64,000 nt of DNA, taken from NCBI GenBank assembly GCA_963529665.1, contig CAUSAG010000009.1:14371-78370 (forward strand), given 5' to 3'. This document shows, piece by piece, positions 34,145 through 46,583 of the stretch (the first letter of the stretch is position 1; each line of letters starts with the position of its first letter). Below the pieces are notes generated by a model that had not been told where the DNA came from, did not search any database, and saw nothing but the letters and a program-made list of their open reading frames with translations. The stretch is from Kingella_B sp963529665 (lineage in GTDB: Bacteria; Pseudomonadota; Gammaproteobacteria; Burkholderiales; Neisseriaceae). A program made the translations under genes and the position numbers.

Positions 34145-34612
34145 TTAGGCGGCGATTTTTTCGCACTCTTTAATGCAGTTCAAGCAAGACTCGTAGCAGG
34201 CTTTGCATTCGGCGTGGTGCGCGGCGTGGGCTTTGCAGGCTTCGGCGCATTGTTTGCAGGCTTCAACGCACACTTTTGCCAACGATGGTGTTAAGCGTGA
34301 ATTTTGCGCGGCAAGGTTTTGGATGGCGCCGCACAGTGCCAACATTTGGTTTACGGCAACGGCGCAGTCTTTCATAGAAGTGTCGCCAGTAGAGAGCAAG
34401 GTGATGCAGTGGTTCAAGCACACTTGCCCTGCGGCAACGCAATGCCCAGCGGCGGCGCGCACGGCTTCATAGGCTTTGCTGGCTGCGGCGGCGGGCATGG
34501 CGTGGCTGCCGTGCGCGGCGTGGTCGTGGTTGCCGTGGGCGCGAGCGGTGGCGGCGGCAACGGTTAAAGTGGCGGCAGCGGCGGTGCTGCTGATAAATTG
34601 GCGGCGGTTCAT
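34145..34612 (-). CDS. Exported four-helix-bundle copper storage protein (Csp/DUF326)
   Basis: 155 residues. A twin-arginine signal, MNRRQFISSTAAAATLTVAAA, points to Tat export of a folded protein. The mature part has a His-rich start (HGNHDHAAHGSH) and 14 Cys residues lining predicted helices, spaced C-x6-C-x3-C, C-x3-C-x2-C-x3-C and C-x2-C-x3-C-x2-C-x3-C. This is the Csp1 pattern, in which the bundle interior binds many Cu(I) ions. It probably buffers copper in the periplasm. No copper ATPase or regulator is adjacent. Confidence 0.88.
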   Translation of the reverse strand: MNRRQFISSTAAAATLTVAAATARAHGNHDHAAHGSHAMPAAAASKAYEAVRAAAGHCVAAGQVCLNHCITLLSTGDTSMKDCAVAVNQMLALCGAIQNLAAQNSRLTPSLAKVCVEACKQCAEACKAHAAHHAECKACYESCLNCIKECEKIAA

Positions 34613-34690
34613 GTGAACATCCTTTCTGGTTTAAATTGGCAAATGCCTGTTGGAAACAGTTTTCAGGCTGCCTTTGCCGATGGCGGGCGG

Positions 34691-35278
34691 CTAATTTTGC
34701 GCCGCGTCTTTAAACGCCAGCGCTTGCTGGTAAAACGCATCCGCCGCCGCTTCATCGGCAAAACAGCGCAGCGGCACAAAATGTGCCACGTTTTTATCGG
34801 TGTAAAACAGTAGGTAGTCGCGCTCGCGGATGATGCGCGGCACGGCTGCCCAATGGTAAAAGGCGTGTTGTTGATTGGCTTCTTCGTGGCGCAGACCTTC
34901 GGGCGACAGGGTGAGCGTGAACTGCCGCCCATCCAGCGGCGTGAAAACCTGCTGTGCCCATTGTTGCCAACGCCAGAACATATAGCTGGCAACCAGCATC
35001 GGCGGCGCGGCAAACCAATAGATTAGGCTGGTTAGGCTGCGCTGGGCTTGGTTAAAGGCGGCAGACCAGTTTTCCCAATAAACAAGCGCGTTGTCGTTGT
35101 CGCCCACTTCGGGGGCGAAGAGCATGCTTTTGTCCACAAAGTCGCTCACTGTGTTGTGGTCGTGCAAAAAGGCGCATCCCAGCAGAATCAGCAGGGCGAA
35201 GAAAATGGCGCTGCCCAGCCATTGTTTGCGTTTGATTGGGGCGGGCAGATGGCGCGCCATGCTTTTAGACGCGAGCAT
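34691..35278 (-). CDS. YcxB-like domain membrane protein
   Basis: 195 residues. Two membrane segments (WLGSAIFFALLILLGCAFL and SLIYWFAAPPMLVASYMFW) are followed by a YcxB-like C-terminal domain (PF14317 style): FTLTLSPEGLRHEEANQQ, YHWAAVPRIIRERDYLLFY, NVAHFVPLRCF and a final helix. Function of the family is unknown. It is the downstream neighbour of the AI-2E permease on the same strand, separated by an extended DUS element. Confidence 0.7.
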   Translation of the reverse strand: MLASKSMARHLPAPIKRKQWLGSAIFFALLILLGCAFLHDHNTVSDFVDKSMLFAPEVGDNDNALVYWENWSAAFNQAQRSLTSLIYWFAAPPMLVASYMFWRWQQWAQQVFTPLDGRQFTLTLSPEGLRHEEANQQHAFYHWAAVPRIIRERDYLLFYTDKNVAHFVPLRCFADEAAADAFYQQALAFKDAAQN

Positions 35279-35377
35279 GCGGTCTTGGTTGCTGGGGTGT
35301 AGTGGGTGGATAGGTGGGGCATGATGGGGGAGATAGTTGAAAATCAGGGGATTGTAGCAGAGAGTAGTTTGCTCAAA

Positions 35378-35446
35378 GGCAGCCTGAAAACTATTTTTAA
35401 TGCTGTTTTAGCTTCGCTGAAACTAGCCAAACCGTTTTCAGGCTGC
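35378..35446. repeat. Extended DUS element
   Basis: Inverted DUS pair enclosing TTTTAGCTTCGCTGAAACTAGC, near-identical in plan to the element at 31243. Another inward DUS follows at about 35520. No gene in 35279-35531. Confidence 0.5.
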
Positions 35447-35531
35447 CTTAAACCATCCACGCGCGCAATGCTCCATCGTCAAAAGCCCCTTGCGCCATCG
35501 GTTGCAGGTTTCGCACAGATTTTCAGGCTGC

Positions 35532-36605
35532 CTATTGCTTGCGATAAAAGCTGCTGCCCAAATACGCCTGCTTGCCTTCTTGCAACAGCACCAGACAAAT
35601 CGCCGCCAAGGGCAGGGCAACCAGCATCCCCACAAATCCCAAAAGTTGCCCAAACGCCATCAGCGAAAAAATCACCCAAAACGGCGACAGCCCGATTTTG
35701 TCGCCCACAATTTTCGGCGTAATCAGAAAACTTTCCAGCGTCTGCCCCACGGCAAACACCGCCCACACCGACAGCAAGCCACTCCACGAGCCAAACTGCA
35801 ACAGCGCGGCAAGCGTTGCCAGCAGCAGCCCTGTGAACGCGCCTAAATACGGCACAAACACCAAAATGCCCGCCACCATGCCAATCGCAAAGCCCGATTC
35901 CAAGCCCGTGAGCATCAGCCCCGTGCCATACAGCACGCCCATAATCAGCATCACCATCAGCTGCCCGCTCAGAAATTCGCCCAGCACGGTGTTCATGCTG
36001 GTGGCGATGCGGGTGTAGGTGGCGAGATAGCGGCGCGGCACCAGCTCGGTTGCGCCCGCTTTCCAGCGCGACCAATCCAGCAGGAAGTAATACAGCAGCA
36101 GCGGCAGCAGCACGAGATTGCTCAGGCTGACGGCAAGCGATGTGCCGCTTTGCATCAGCGCGGGCAGGGTTTTGCGGATTTGCGCTTCTATGTTTTGCGC
36201 ATTGCCGCGCAGCCATGTGGCGGCGGTGTTGCTGTTAAGCGAAAAATAATGCCCGAATTTTTGGTTAAACCACGGCAGTGCGGTGCGGTGGATGTAATCG
36301 GCAAACTGCGGCAGCTTTTGGATGATGCTTTGCGATTGCTGCACCAGCATCGGTACAATCACCAGCAGCAGCGCGGTGAGCAAAAACAGCGCGAACAGCA
36401 TCACCCACATGGAGGCGCGCCCGCGCTTGATGCCGTGCGCTTCCAGCTTGCTCACCAGCGGGTTGAGAATATAGGCGAGTACGGCGGCGGTGATAAACGG
36501 GCTGAGAATGTCGCCCAGCAGATGAAAGAAGGCAACCAGAAAGGCAATCAGCAGAAAGCCTGCCAGCCACGGTAGCCACGAGCGTTTTTTGTTAGGTAGA
36601 TACAT
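35532..36605 (-). CDS. AI-2E family transporter (PerM/YhhT-like)
   Basis: 357 residues, about eight membrane segments. Typical features are LSPFITAAVLAYILNPLVSKLE near residue 33, a long amphipathic central region (residues about 80-140), and the C-terminal run GMVAGILVFVPYLGAFTG with FLITPKIVGDKIGLSPFWVI near 290. The family includes AI-2 exporters and Na+/H+ antiporters, so substrate is open. Met at 36605 (MYLPNKKRSWL) is preferred over one 14 codons upstream. Confidence 0.87.
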   Translation of the reverse strand: MYLPNKKRSWLPWLAGFLLIAFLVAFFHLLGDILSPFITAAVLAYILNPLVSKLEAHGIKRGRASMWVMLFALFLLTALLLVIVPMLVQQSQSIIQKLPQFADYIHRTALPWFNQKFGHYFSLNSNTAATWLRGNAQNIEAQIRKTLPALMQSGTSLAVSLSNLVLLPLLLYYFLLDWSRWKAGATELVPRRYLATYTRIATSMNTVLGEFLSGQLMVMLIMGVLYGTGLMLTGLESGFAIGMVAGILVFVPYLGAFTGLLLATLAALLQFGSWSGLLSVWAVFAVGQTLESFLITPKIVGDKIGLSPFWVIFSLMAFGQLLGFVGMLVALPLAAICLVLLQEGKQAYLGSSFYRKQ

Positions 36606-36907
36606 GATGATTGTGCGGTGTTGAAAAAAGGAGAGATTGTAAACCAAAAGGCAGCCTGAAACGTAGATTCCTTCGTTTCAGGCTGCCTTTTGGTTTTTAG
36701 GATGAACGGCGTTGCGTGGGTAAACAATTTGCCTGCAAGCGGTTTGTCTGAAAACAGTTGGCATAAAAAGCGTCTGCATCAAGGCGCAAAGGCAGCCTGA
36801 AAATGCTGGTTGGATGTTTTCCACAAAAGGCAGTCTGTGTAGCGAAACGAAAGGGCGAGAATAAAAAGGGCAATCGTTGTTTCAGGCTGCCCCGTTTCAG
36901 GCTGCTT
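36606..36907. other. Intergenic region with DUS hairpin
   Basis: Holds an inverted DUS pair near 36648-36690, a DUS near 36790, a partial extended-DUS motif near 36835 (GTGTAGCGAAACG) and two DUSs after the LysR stop (36880-36906). A TTTTTTCAACACCGCAC stretch lies upstream of the AI-2E gene. No gene seen. Confidence 0.4.
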
Positions 36908-37756
36908 CTAATCCGCCAACACTTCGCTTAAAAAATCCGCCACGGTGCGAATGCTGGGCGAATGGCGCAAATCTTCGTGCATCACCCAATGCATTTCGCT
37001 GGCAAATTCTGCTTTCTCCGCCGCGCCATCCAGCCCAACCTGCACAAAATTGTCGTGCGGATACACATAAAAATCGGGCAGCAAGCCGATGCCTGTTTGC
37101 GCGGCGATGGCGGCTTTGATGGCGTCAAAATCGTTGCACGCCAGTATCACACGGCGGTGCGCCAGCTGGGCTTCTGCCCAATGGCTGTGCTGGCTGCGGC
37201 TGATGCAGTGCAGATATGCCCAGCTGGATGCGGGGCGGTTTTGGGTGTAGTCGGCGTGGGCGTAGAAGCGGTAGCGGATGGTGCGCAGGCGGCGGGCGAT
37301 TAGGTCGTTTTGCGTGGGGCGCACGGTGCGCAGCGCAATATCGGCTTGGCGGTTGTGCAGGTTGCTGATTTGGGCGTCGCTTTGCAGCACCAGACGGATA
37401 TGGGGATGGCGGCGGGCGAAATCGGCAAAATGCGGCATCAGCAGCCCTTTCACCACCAAGGGCGGCGCGGAAATCAGCACTTGCGCGACGGCTTCGCGCT
37501 GCTCGCGGGCGGTGCGCATCAGGGTGTTCATGCGGATGGCGATGTCTTGGGTTTGTTCGTGGATGCGCGCACCATCGGCGGTGAGCAGGTAGCGCCGTCC
37601 CATGCGGTCAAACAGGCGCAGCCCGAGCGTGGCTTCTAGGCGGGCGATGCGGCGGGAGACGGTGCTGTGTTGCACGCCCAGCGTTTCGGCTGCGGCGGTG
37701 AGCGTTTGCTGCGATACAAGGATGTGGAAGTAGAGAAGGTCGTCCCAGTTGTTCAT
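36908..37756 (-). CDS. LysR-family transcriptional regulator
   Basis: 282 residues from MNNWDDLLYFHILVSQQTLT. Helix-turn-helix: AAAETLGVQHSTVSRRIARLE, LFDRMGRRYLLTADG. Effector domain: LLMPHFADFARRHPHIRLVL, DIALRTVRPTQ, IAAQTGIGLLPDF. The 20 codons upstream read through a DUS (KGSLK) and are excluded; consequently the DUS sits right at the start codon, leaving no clear Shine-Dalgarno. The C-terminal motif PSIRTVADFLSE is common in this family. The target is unknown; the nearest divergent gene is the DUF2798 protein beyond a Correia-like element. Confidence 0.88.
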   Translation of the reverse strand: MNNWDDLLYFHILVSQQTLTAAAETLGVQHSTVSRRIARLEATLGLRLFDRMGRRYLLTADGARIHEQTQDIAIRMNTLMRTAREQREAVAQVLISAPPLVVKGLLMPHFADFARRHPHIRLVLQSDAQISNLHNRQADIALRTVRPTQNDLIARRLRTIRYRFYAHADYTQNRPASSWAYLHCISRSQHSHWAEAQLAHRRVILACNDFDAIKAAIAAQTGIGLLPDFYVYPHDNFVQVGLDGAAEKAEFASEMHWVMHEDLRHSPSIRTVADFLSEVLAD

Positions 37757-37850
37757 TTTCAGGCTGCCTTTGTGCAAAAATGGTCGGTGGCGGTTGATTT
37801 TTCGTATTTTAATCAATGGGCGTGGCGGTTAAACTGCCGCCTGTTTTTTA

Positions 37851-37955
37851 TAGTTGATTAAAATCTCAATGATACGGCGTTGCCAACGCCCTTATGTACT
37901 ATTTGTACACTGCGGACGTTGGCGCCTTGTCTCATTTTTATATTTTAATCAACTA
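37851..37955. repeat. Correia-like miniature element, copy B
   Basis: 105 bases with 13-base perfect inverted ends TAGTTGATTAAAA / TTTTAATCAACTA. Core CAATGATACGGCGTTGCCAACGCC, a TGTAC-TATTT-GTACA dyad, then GGCGCCTTGTCTCATTTTTAT. It is in the same orientation relative to its downstream gene as copy A, and ends 18 bases before the DUF2798 start. Confidence 0.85.
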
Positions 37956-37973
37956 CTAGTTTAAGGAATGACG

Positions 37974-38204
37974 ATGAAAAAATTGCCTAAGAAATATGCA
38001 GGCGTGCTGTTTTCGTTTTACGCTTCGGCGATTATGGTGTTGATTATGAGCGCGGTGCTGGTTGCGCTGAACACGGGGCTGGGCGCGGGATTTGGGCTGC
38101 GGCTGGCGAAGTCTTATATGATTGCTTGGCCGGTGGCGTTTACCAGTTTGTTGGTGATAAGACCGTTGGTGGTGCGGATGGTGGCGGCGAGTGTGGGGGA
38201 TTGA
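37974..38204 (+). CDS. DUF2798 domain small membrane protein
   Basis: 76 residues, two membrane helices: KKYAGVLFSFYASAIMVLIM and YMIAWPVAFTSLLVIRPLVV, which fit DUF2798 (PF11391). An ATG at 37968 lies directly on the TTTAAGGA ribosome binding site, so the next in-frame ATG at 37974, with 6-base spacing, is preferred. A Correia-like element occupies the promoter position. Function of the family unknown. Confidence 0.72.
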   Translation: MKKLPKKYAGVLFSFYASAIMVLIMSAVLVALNTGLGAGFGLRLAKSYMIAWPVAFTSLLVIRPLVVRMVAASVGD

Positions 38205-38686
38205 ATTGGATGAGAAAAGGCAGCCTGAAAACGAGCGAAGCGAGTTTCAGCGGAGCGCTAAACCGGCATGAAAAAATGGTTTCAGGCTGCCTTTATATTG
38301 GCGGGTTAATATTGGCGAGTAGAGGTTGATGCTGCGCGGGGTGCAGGGGCTTGCCCCTGCTCGTGGTAGGCGGCGAAACGCCTGCGCTGGGAAAATAAGG
38401 ACACGCTTAAAGGCAGCCTGAAATCTAAAAAACAGCGCGGCAATAAGGCGTTGCCAATTGGCGGACGGTGGGTGGTGGGTGGTGGATTGCATCGCGCGGC
38501 ATGGTTGGCAATATTGGCGTGTACGCCATTGCTGGCGAAACCCAATCTGTTGCCCAAATATTGTGCCCAAACGCAAAAAGGCAGCCTGAAAACGTTGAAA
38601 TACCGTTTTCAGGCTGCCGCTTTTATGCCCATTCTGTTTTCAGGCTGCCTTAGCCAAGTGCGAAAGACAGCCTGAAAACCGCGTGC
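38205..38686. other. Repeat-filled intergenic region
   Basis: Contains an extended DUS element (38219-38292, with AAAACGAGCGAAGCGAGTTTCAG inside), a perfect hairpin GCAGGGGC-TT-GCCCCTGC at 38343-38360, an AGGCGGCGAAACGCCT hairpin just after it, and five further DUSs to 38680. The last inverted pairs probably terminate the leftward autotransporter. No convincing gene. Confidence 0.5.
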
Positions 38687-41600
38687 TTACCACTGATACA
38701 ACGCGCCCGCGCCCGCGCCGACACGGCCTTTGGTGTTCACGGAGAAATTGCCTTTGAACACCCAGTTGCCGCCGTCGGTCATGGCCGATGCGCCCACGGC
38801 TAGGGCGGATTGTCCGCCGTAATAGCCTGTGCCCACGCCCAAGCCAAATGCGCTGGGGTGGGTTACTTGCGGAATGGTGCCTTGGGCGATTGCGCCGGCG
38901 ATGCCTGCGTTGGCGCGGTCTTGGTTTTGATCTATTTTGTGTTCAAGCTGGCGCAGTTTTTCTTCGGCAACTTGTCCTGTTGCGCCCAAGCGCGCGTTGA
39001 GCTGGCTCACGTTTACCGCGTCGGTGGGGTCGGTGCCTGCGGCAACGTTGGTGATTTTGTTGCCTGCGGCGTCAATGCCCGATTGCGTTACACTGGGGCC
39101 GCCGTTGATGGTCAGCCCGTTGTTATCAATCTTGGTATTGCCGGTGGTAACGCTGTCAAAGCTGGCGTTGTCTTGCGTGGCGATGCTAACCGTGCCGCCG
39201 TTTTGGCTGATGCGGATGTTTTTGCCCGCGTCGATGGTAACGGTTTTGCCTGCGTTCACGCGCTCTACGCTGCTGCCTGAAACCGCGCCTGTGCTGGTGG
39301 TGAGGTTGAAGCCTGCTTGGTTGATAGCGTTGGCGATGTCGCCGGCGGTAACCAGTTTGCCTGCATCGGTGGCGGCCGGTGCGGCGATGCTGCCGTTGGC
39401 GGCGGGGGCAAGCGCGGTGGTGTTGGCTTTCAGGCTGCCGTCGGCGGCTTTGGTGATGGTGGTGCCGTCGGTTTTGACTGCCAAGTCGTACACGGTTGCG
39501 CCTGCGGCGTTAGTGCCTTGGGTTACGCCGATGCTGCCGTCGCTGGATTTGACTTCGGTTTTGGCAGCGGCGATGTTGTTGATGTTGTTCAACGCGGTGT
39601 GCAGTTGCCCGCCGTTAATCGCGTCTTTGCTGCCTGCGCCAATGGTACCGTCTGCCACGTTGGTGATTTTCTTGCTGCCTGCGTCAATACCTGTTTTGGT
39701 TACGCTGGGTCCGCCTGTGATGGTCAGACCGTTGGTATCCAGTTTGCTGTCGCCTGCGGTAACGCTGTTGACGGTCAAATCCTTTTTCAAGCCTACGGTA
39801 ACGGTGCCGTCTGCGCTTACTTGGGTTTGGATATTGCCGCTGTCGTAATCGCTAAACGCACCGGTGCCAGTGCCTTTAATGGTTAGCGTTTCATCGGGCT
39901 TGATGGTTTTGTTGTCGGCGGTGATGCCGGAAGCATCGCCATTGGCAGCGATTTTGAAACTGGCGTTGGCGGCATTGGCGTTGTTATTGGCAGCCTGAAT
40001 CGCTTCGTGGATGGTGTTTTTGCCGGTACCGCCGATATTGGTCATCGTCAGATTGCCGTCTGTACCCAAGGCTGCGTTGCCGCCGAGGATGGTTTTCAGG
40101 CTGCTTCCCATATTGCCGATAACGTTTTGGGTTAAGTAAAGCTGGCTGCCGTTAATCGCATCGGTGCTGGTTTTGCTGATTTCGCCTGCGGCAACGTGTT
40201 TGATTTGGCGGTTGTAATTTGCATTGCCTGCGGACACTTGGTCGCCCGCCGTAATGTTAGTGCCTGCAAAGCCGTTGTAGGTAATGCTGCCCACGGTGGC
40301 GGTGGTAACAGGCGTGGCGTTGGTGTCGGTGTTACTGTTTGCACCGAGTGCAACGGCGTTTTGCAAGCTAGATGTTGCGCTTGTGCCGAGTGCAAGGCTG
40401 TTGCCGCCTTTGGCAACGCTGTTTGCGCCGATGGCAGTATTGCCGCTGGTGGTCAGTTCGCTGCCTGCGGCAAATTTGTTGGCGTTCGTGCCAATGGCAA
40501 TATTGTCCTGCACCGCCTTTCCCGTAGCGCCAACGTATTGCCCTGCATACGCACCAAAGGCAAGGTTTTGGCTACCGACAATGTTTTTGCCCGCATCGCG
40601 CCCGAATGCGCTGTTGCTGCTGCCCGTAATGTCTGTACCTGAATGGTAGCCGAAGGTTGAGTTTTGGCTGCCTGTTACTTGGCGACCTGCTTCAATGCCC
40701 ATGGCGTAGTTATCTGCGCCGGTTACGGTTTGCCCTGCGCGTGCGCCGATGGCGTAGTTGGTGTTGCGTTTACGGCTGTGCCTGCACTTGTACCAATGGC
40801 GACGTTTTCGGTGCCGCCCTTCATGCCTGTACCCGCGCCGTTGCCGATGGCGATGCCGTTGGTGTTGCCTGTGGTGGACGTGTTGCCGCTGCCTGCGCTT
40901 TTGCCGATAAATACGGCGTTTTGCGAATTGGCGTTGCCTGTGGTTTCGCCGATGGCAATCTGCCCCGTTGCGCCAGCGGTGGCTTTATAGCCCAAGGCAA
41001 CGGCGCGATTGCCTGATGCGGTGCTGTTGCCGCCGATGGCGATGACATCGTTTACAGAACCATCGGCAGTTGTGCCTTGTGCTTTGGCGTTGTTGCCGAT
41101 GGCAATGGCGTTGCGCCCAGTCGCATTGGCAAACGCGCCTTGCGCCATAGCGGGGCCGTAGGTTTCGTTGGTGATGGTGTTGGCGGCTGTGCCGTTTACG
41201 CTGCTGCGCCCTTGTGCGTTTGCGCCTTGCCCGAATGCCATATCGCCTGCGGTTTGAGCGGTGGCATCGTGCCCAAACGCGCTTGCGCTGACGCCGTTGG
41301 CTTTGGCGTTTGTGCCAATAGCAAGGGCGTTATTTTGGGTAGCTTGGGCGCTTGTGCCGGCAGCAAATGAGCTTTGTGCGCTGGCGGTTGTGTTTGTGCC
41401 AATGGCGGTGGCATCTTGCCCTGCGGCAGTGGTGTTTTTGGTCGGGTCGGCAACGCCAACTGTTGCGCCTTTAATTACAATCGCATTTCGTCCTGTGCCA
41501 TCGCTAACCGTTGCGGCAAACGCCTGCCCGCCGATAATCAACATTGCAGCGGCTAACGCGTTTAAGCAAAAGCGTGGGACGGCGTTTTTCAGGCTGCCTG

Positions 41601-41700
41601 AACGGCCGCTGCTGCGTTTGCCGCAGGCGGCGGTGAGTTCGGAAACGGCGGTTGCCGTGCCGCTTGCGTGGTTCCAGATGGTTTTGTAGATATGGTTCAT
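38687..41700 (-). pseudogene. Second trimeric autotransporter adhesin, split by a frameshift
   Basis: The N-terminal frame (41700 to 40723) begins MNHIYKTIWNHASGTATAV (extended signal peptide region), has signal cleavage near AFA-A, and carries YadA head repeats (AxAxGxxA). The C-terminal frame (to 38687) holds more head repeats, necks (TSTDAINGSQL), stalk motifs (DPTDAVNVSQL) and the YadA anchor ending GAGAGALYQW. They join if one base is restored at about 40767 (GTAAACGCAAC for GTAAACGGCAAC), giving about 1004 residues. The break is not in a homopolymer. As read, no anchored product is made. Confidence 0.88.
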
Positions 41701-41766
41701 AGTTTTAATCCTTTTTCTATGCGTGAAATGTGAATACTTTCCGCCTGCCCGTTTTTAGACTGCCTG

Positions 41767-41797
41767 AAAAAAGCCTTCTCCAATGGAAGGCTAAAAA
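41767..41797 (-). terminator. Leader hairpin before the second autotransporter
   Basis: On the minus strand AGCCTTC-CATTGGA-GAAGGCT is followed by TTTTTT, an intrinsic terminator shape lying between a strong promoter and the ATG about 70 bases downstream. It may attenuate the gene or stabilise its mRNA. Confidence 0.6.
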
Positions 41798-41805
41798 GGG
41801 GCGCG

Positions 41806-41833
41806 ATTATACGGTTTTTGCTTTTGGCCGCAA
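41806..41833 (-). promoter_or_regulatory. Sigma70 promoter of the second autotransporter
   Basis: Minus strand TTGCGG, 16-base spacer, TATAAT. A start about 7 bases downstream would be nearly adjacent to the leader hairpin. Confidence 0.6.
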
Positions 41834-42374
41834 TATTTTGGGCTATGGTTAATTTCAATAACCAAAATAGGCGGCAGCCTAAATGGCAAAAAGAAAACAG
41901 AAACAAACGAATTTGTTTCTGCGCTTTATATAAAGCCCTTTTATCCAACAAAGGCGGTTTGTATGATGAAGTGGGCGCGATTATGCAGCGTTTGGCGGTG
42001 TGGTTAAAGGGTAAATCGTTGTATTTTTGGGGGATGTGGGTGGGATAAGGCAGCCTGAAAACCCGTTAAGCTAGTTTCAGGTTGCCGCAAAGTCAAAAAA
42101 AAACAAAGGCAGCCTGAAACATGATTGGATGATTGGTTTTGGGGTCACTGAAACGCGTTTTCAGGCTGCCTTTGGGTTTATTTTTCTATTATGCGGAGCT
42201 TGGGTCGCGCCCCAACTAATCTGGGGGTATTGAAAATGTTGGGTTTGGCAACAACACGGGAATGACGTCGGTGGTGTGAATTTTGATTTTTTCGGGAAAG
42301 ACAAAGGCAGCCTGAAAACCCATGCAAACGGATTTTCAGGCTGCCTTTCTAGCAGTCCAAGCTTTCAGGCTGCC
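41834..42374. other. Intergenic region, no gene seen
   Basis: TATTTTGG...CCAAAATA with an inner GGTTA...TAACC pair (41830-41862) forms a dyad overlapping the promoter. AAACAAACGAATTTGTTT is another palindrome near 41900. DUS pairs at about 42050-42080 and 42110-42172 and around 42303-42372 probably terminate carB. Open frames here are shadow-like. Confidence 0.4.
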
Positions 42375-45584
<3,210 letters not shown>

Positions 45585-45610
45585 GGGTGGGTCTCTATAA
45601 AAATAAGGAA

Positions 45611-46159
45611 TTATTGACAATTTAATTTATTTAGTTGGTCTACAAGTTGCTGCTGCTGTTCTTGTCTTGCAAGTATCTGCTGTTCAGTTAGTTTGGATAT
45701 TGAGAAACTTCTTGATGATATTCCTGACCTTAATTCTTCTCTTATGTTATCTAACTGATTTTGCAAATATTGTTGTCTTTTCAAACATGCGCTTTTATTT
45801 TGCACTTGAGCTGAAAATCTTATATTCTCGTCTTTTATTTTTTGATTTTCGTCAGCAAGTTGAGAATTACTTTGTGTGCAGCGATTAAACTCTTCACGAG
45901 ATACATAATTTTGTTTTATTGAATTTTCTAAACTTATCTTTTCAGTTTTGCAGGTAGCAAGATTTGTCTCAGAAGTGGATTTTTCTGCATCTAGTTTGTT
46001 TTTTTCTTCTTTTAAATCGCTAATTTGTCGAATATATGACTCTTTATTTTCCTTATGGAAATAGTCAATAATGAACCATGCTATGGTGGCTCCGATGATA
46101 ATCCCAGTAAGTGTTTCTTTTTTTGACCATTTGGCTGCTTCATCGTGAGAAATAGGCAT
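45611..46159 (-). CDS. AT-rich membrane-anchored coiled-coil protein of unknown function
   Basis: 182 residues. One membrane segment near the N-terminus (TLTGIIIGATIAWFIIDYF) is followed by a long Lys/Glu/Gln-rich coiled coil (residues about 40-170) with four scattered Cys. It is markedly richer in AT than carA and carB on either side and has no DUS, consistent with import. It lies within the carA-carB spacer, same strand. The carB start is 26 bases beyond its stop, so it may be cotranscribed. Family not recognised. Confidence 0.7.
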   Translation of the reverse strand: MPISHDEAAKWSKKETLTGIIIGATIAWFIIDYFHKENKESYIRQISDLKEEKNKLDAEKSTSETNLATCKTEKISLENSIKQNYVSREEFNRCTQSNSQLADENQKIKDENIRFSAQVQNKSACLKRQQYLQNQLDNIREELRSGISSRSFSISKLTEQQILARQEQQQQLVDQLNKLNCQ

Positions 46160-46203
46160 AATTTATATTCCATAAAAATAATCTGATAAAAAAGTAGGCG
46201 TAG

Positions 46204-46467
46204 GTCGGATACTCGTATCCGACATTTCCCCGCAAGGGGAAAATCCACGTTCTATTACGCCGCTGCCGCTTAATGCCGTCCTGTGACCGTAGGTCGGATT
46301 CGAGAATCCGACCTACGGTATGCGTTGTCTGTTAAAGGTCGTCTGAAACATGGTTTGCTCGGTATGGCTGATGTATTGCCGCTGTTTCAGCAAGCGTAGG
46401 TTGGGTCTTGACCCAACAAAATTGTTAAATTATCTGCCTCATGTTGGGTTTACAACCCAACCTACCG
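46204..46467. repeat. Inverted-repeat block between carA and the coiled-coil gene
   Basis: Four hairpins: GTCGGATAC-TC-GTATCCGAC (46204-46223); a 15-base perfect stem ACCGTAGGTCGGATT / AATCCGACCTACGGT (46286-46319); GTTGGGTC-TT-GACCCAAC (46400-46417); GTTGGGTT-TAC-AACCCAAC (46443-46461). The last two also pair with each other through GTAGGTTGGGT / ACCCAACCTAC. Such GTAGGTCGGAT and GTAGGTTGGGT repeats are familiar from Neisseria intergenic DNA. Confidence 0.7.
46336..46347 (+). repeat. AG-mucDUS (Neisseria mucosa-type uptake sequence)
   Basis: AGGTCGTCTGAA is an exact match to the DUS dialect described for N. mucosa relatives and differs from the resident AGGCAGCCTGAA. Confidence 0.75.
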
Positions 46468-46489
46468 TGTAGCGTCTAACCATTGGTTA

Positions 46490-46577
46490 AAGGCAGCCTG
46501 AAAAACCATTTGCACACTCCGCTAATGTGTTTCTTTCCGTTTTCAGGCTGCCTTTATGCATACTCAGGCAGCCTGAA
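46490..46577 (-). terminator. DUS hairpins downstream of carA
   Basis: AAAGGCAGCCTGAAAAA and TTTTCAGGCTGCCTTT flank a loop, followed by another DUS that abuts the carA stop. They likely terminate carA, implying carB has its own promoter. Confidence 0.5.
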
Positions 46578-46583
46578 AACGGT

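Noticed and set aside
38343..38380. Possible CRISPR or attachment site because of close-set hairpins
   Set aside because: There are only two unrelated hairpins with no regular spacing or repeated unit.
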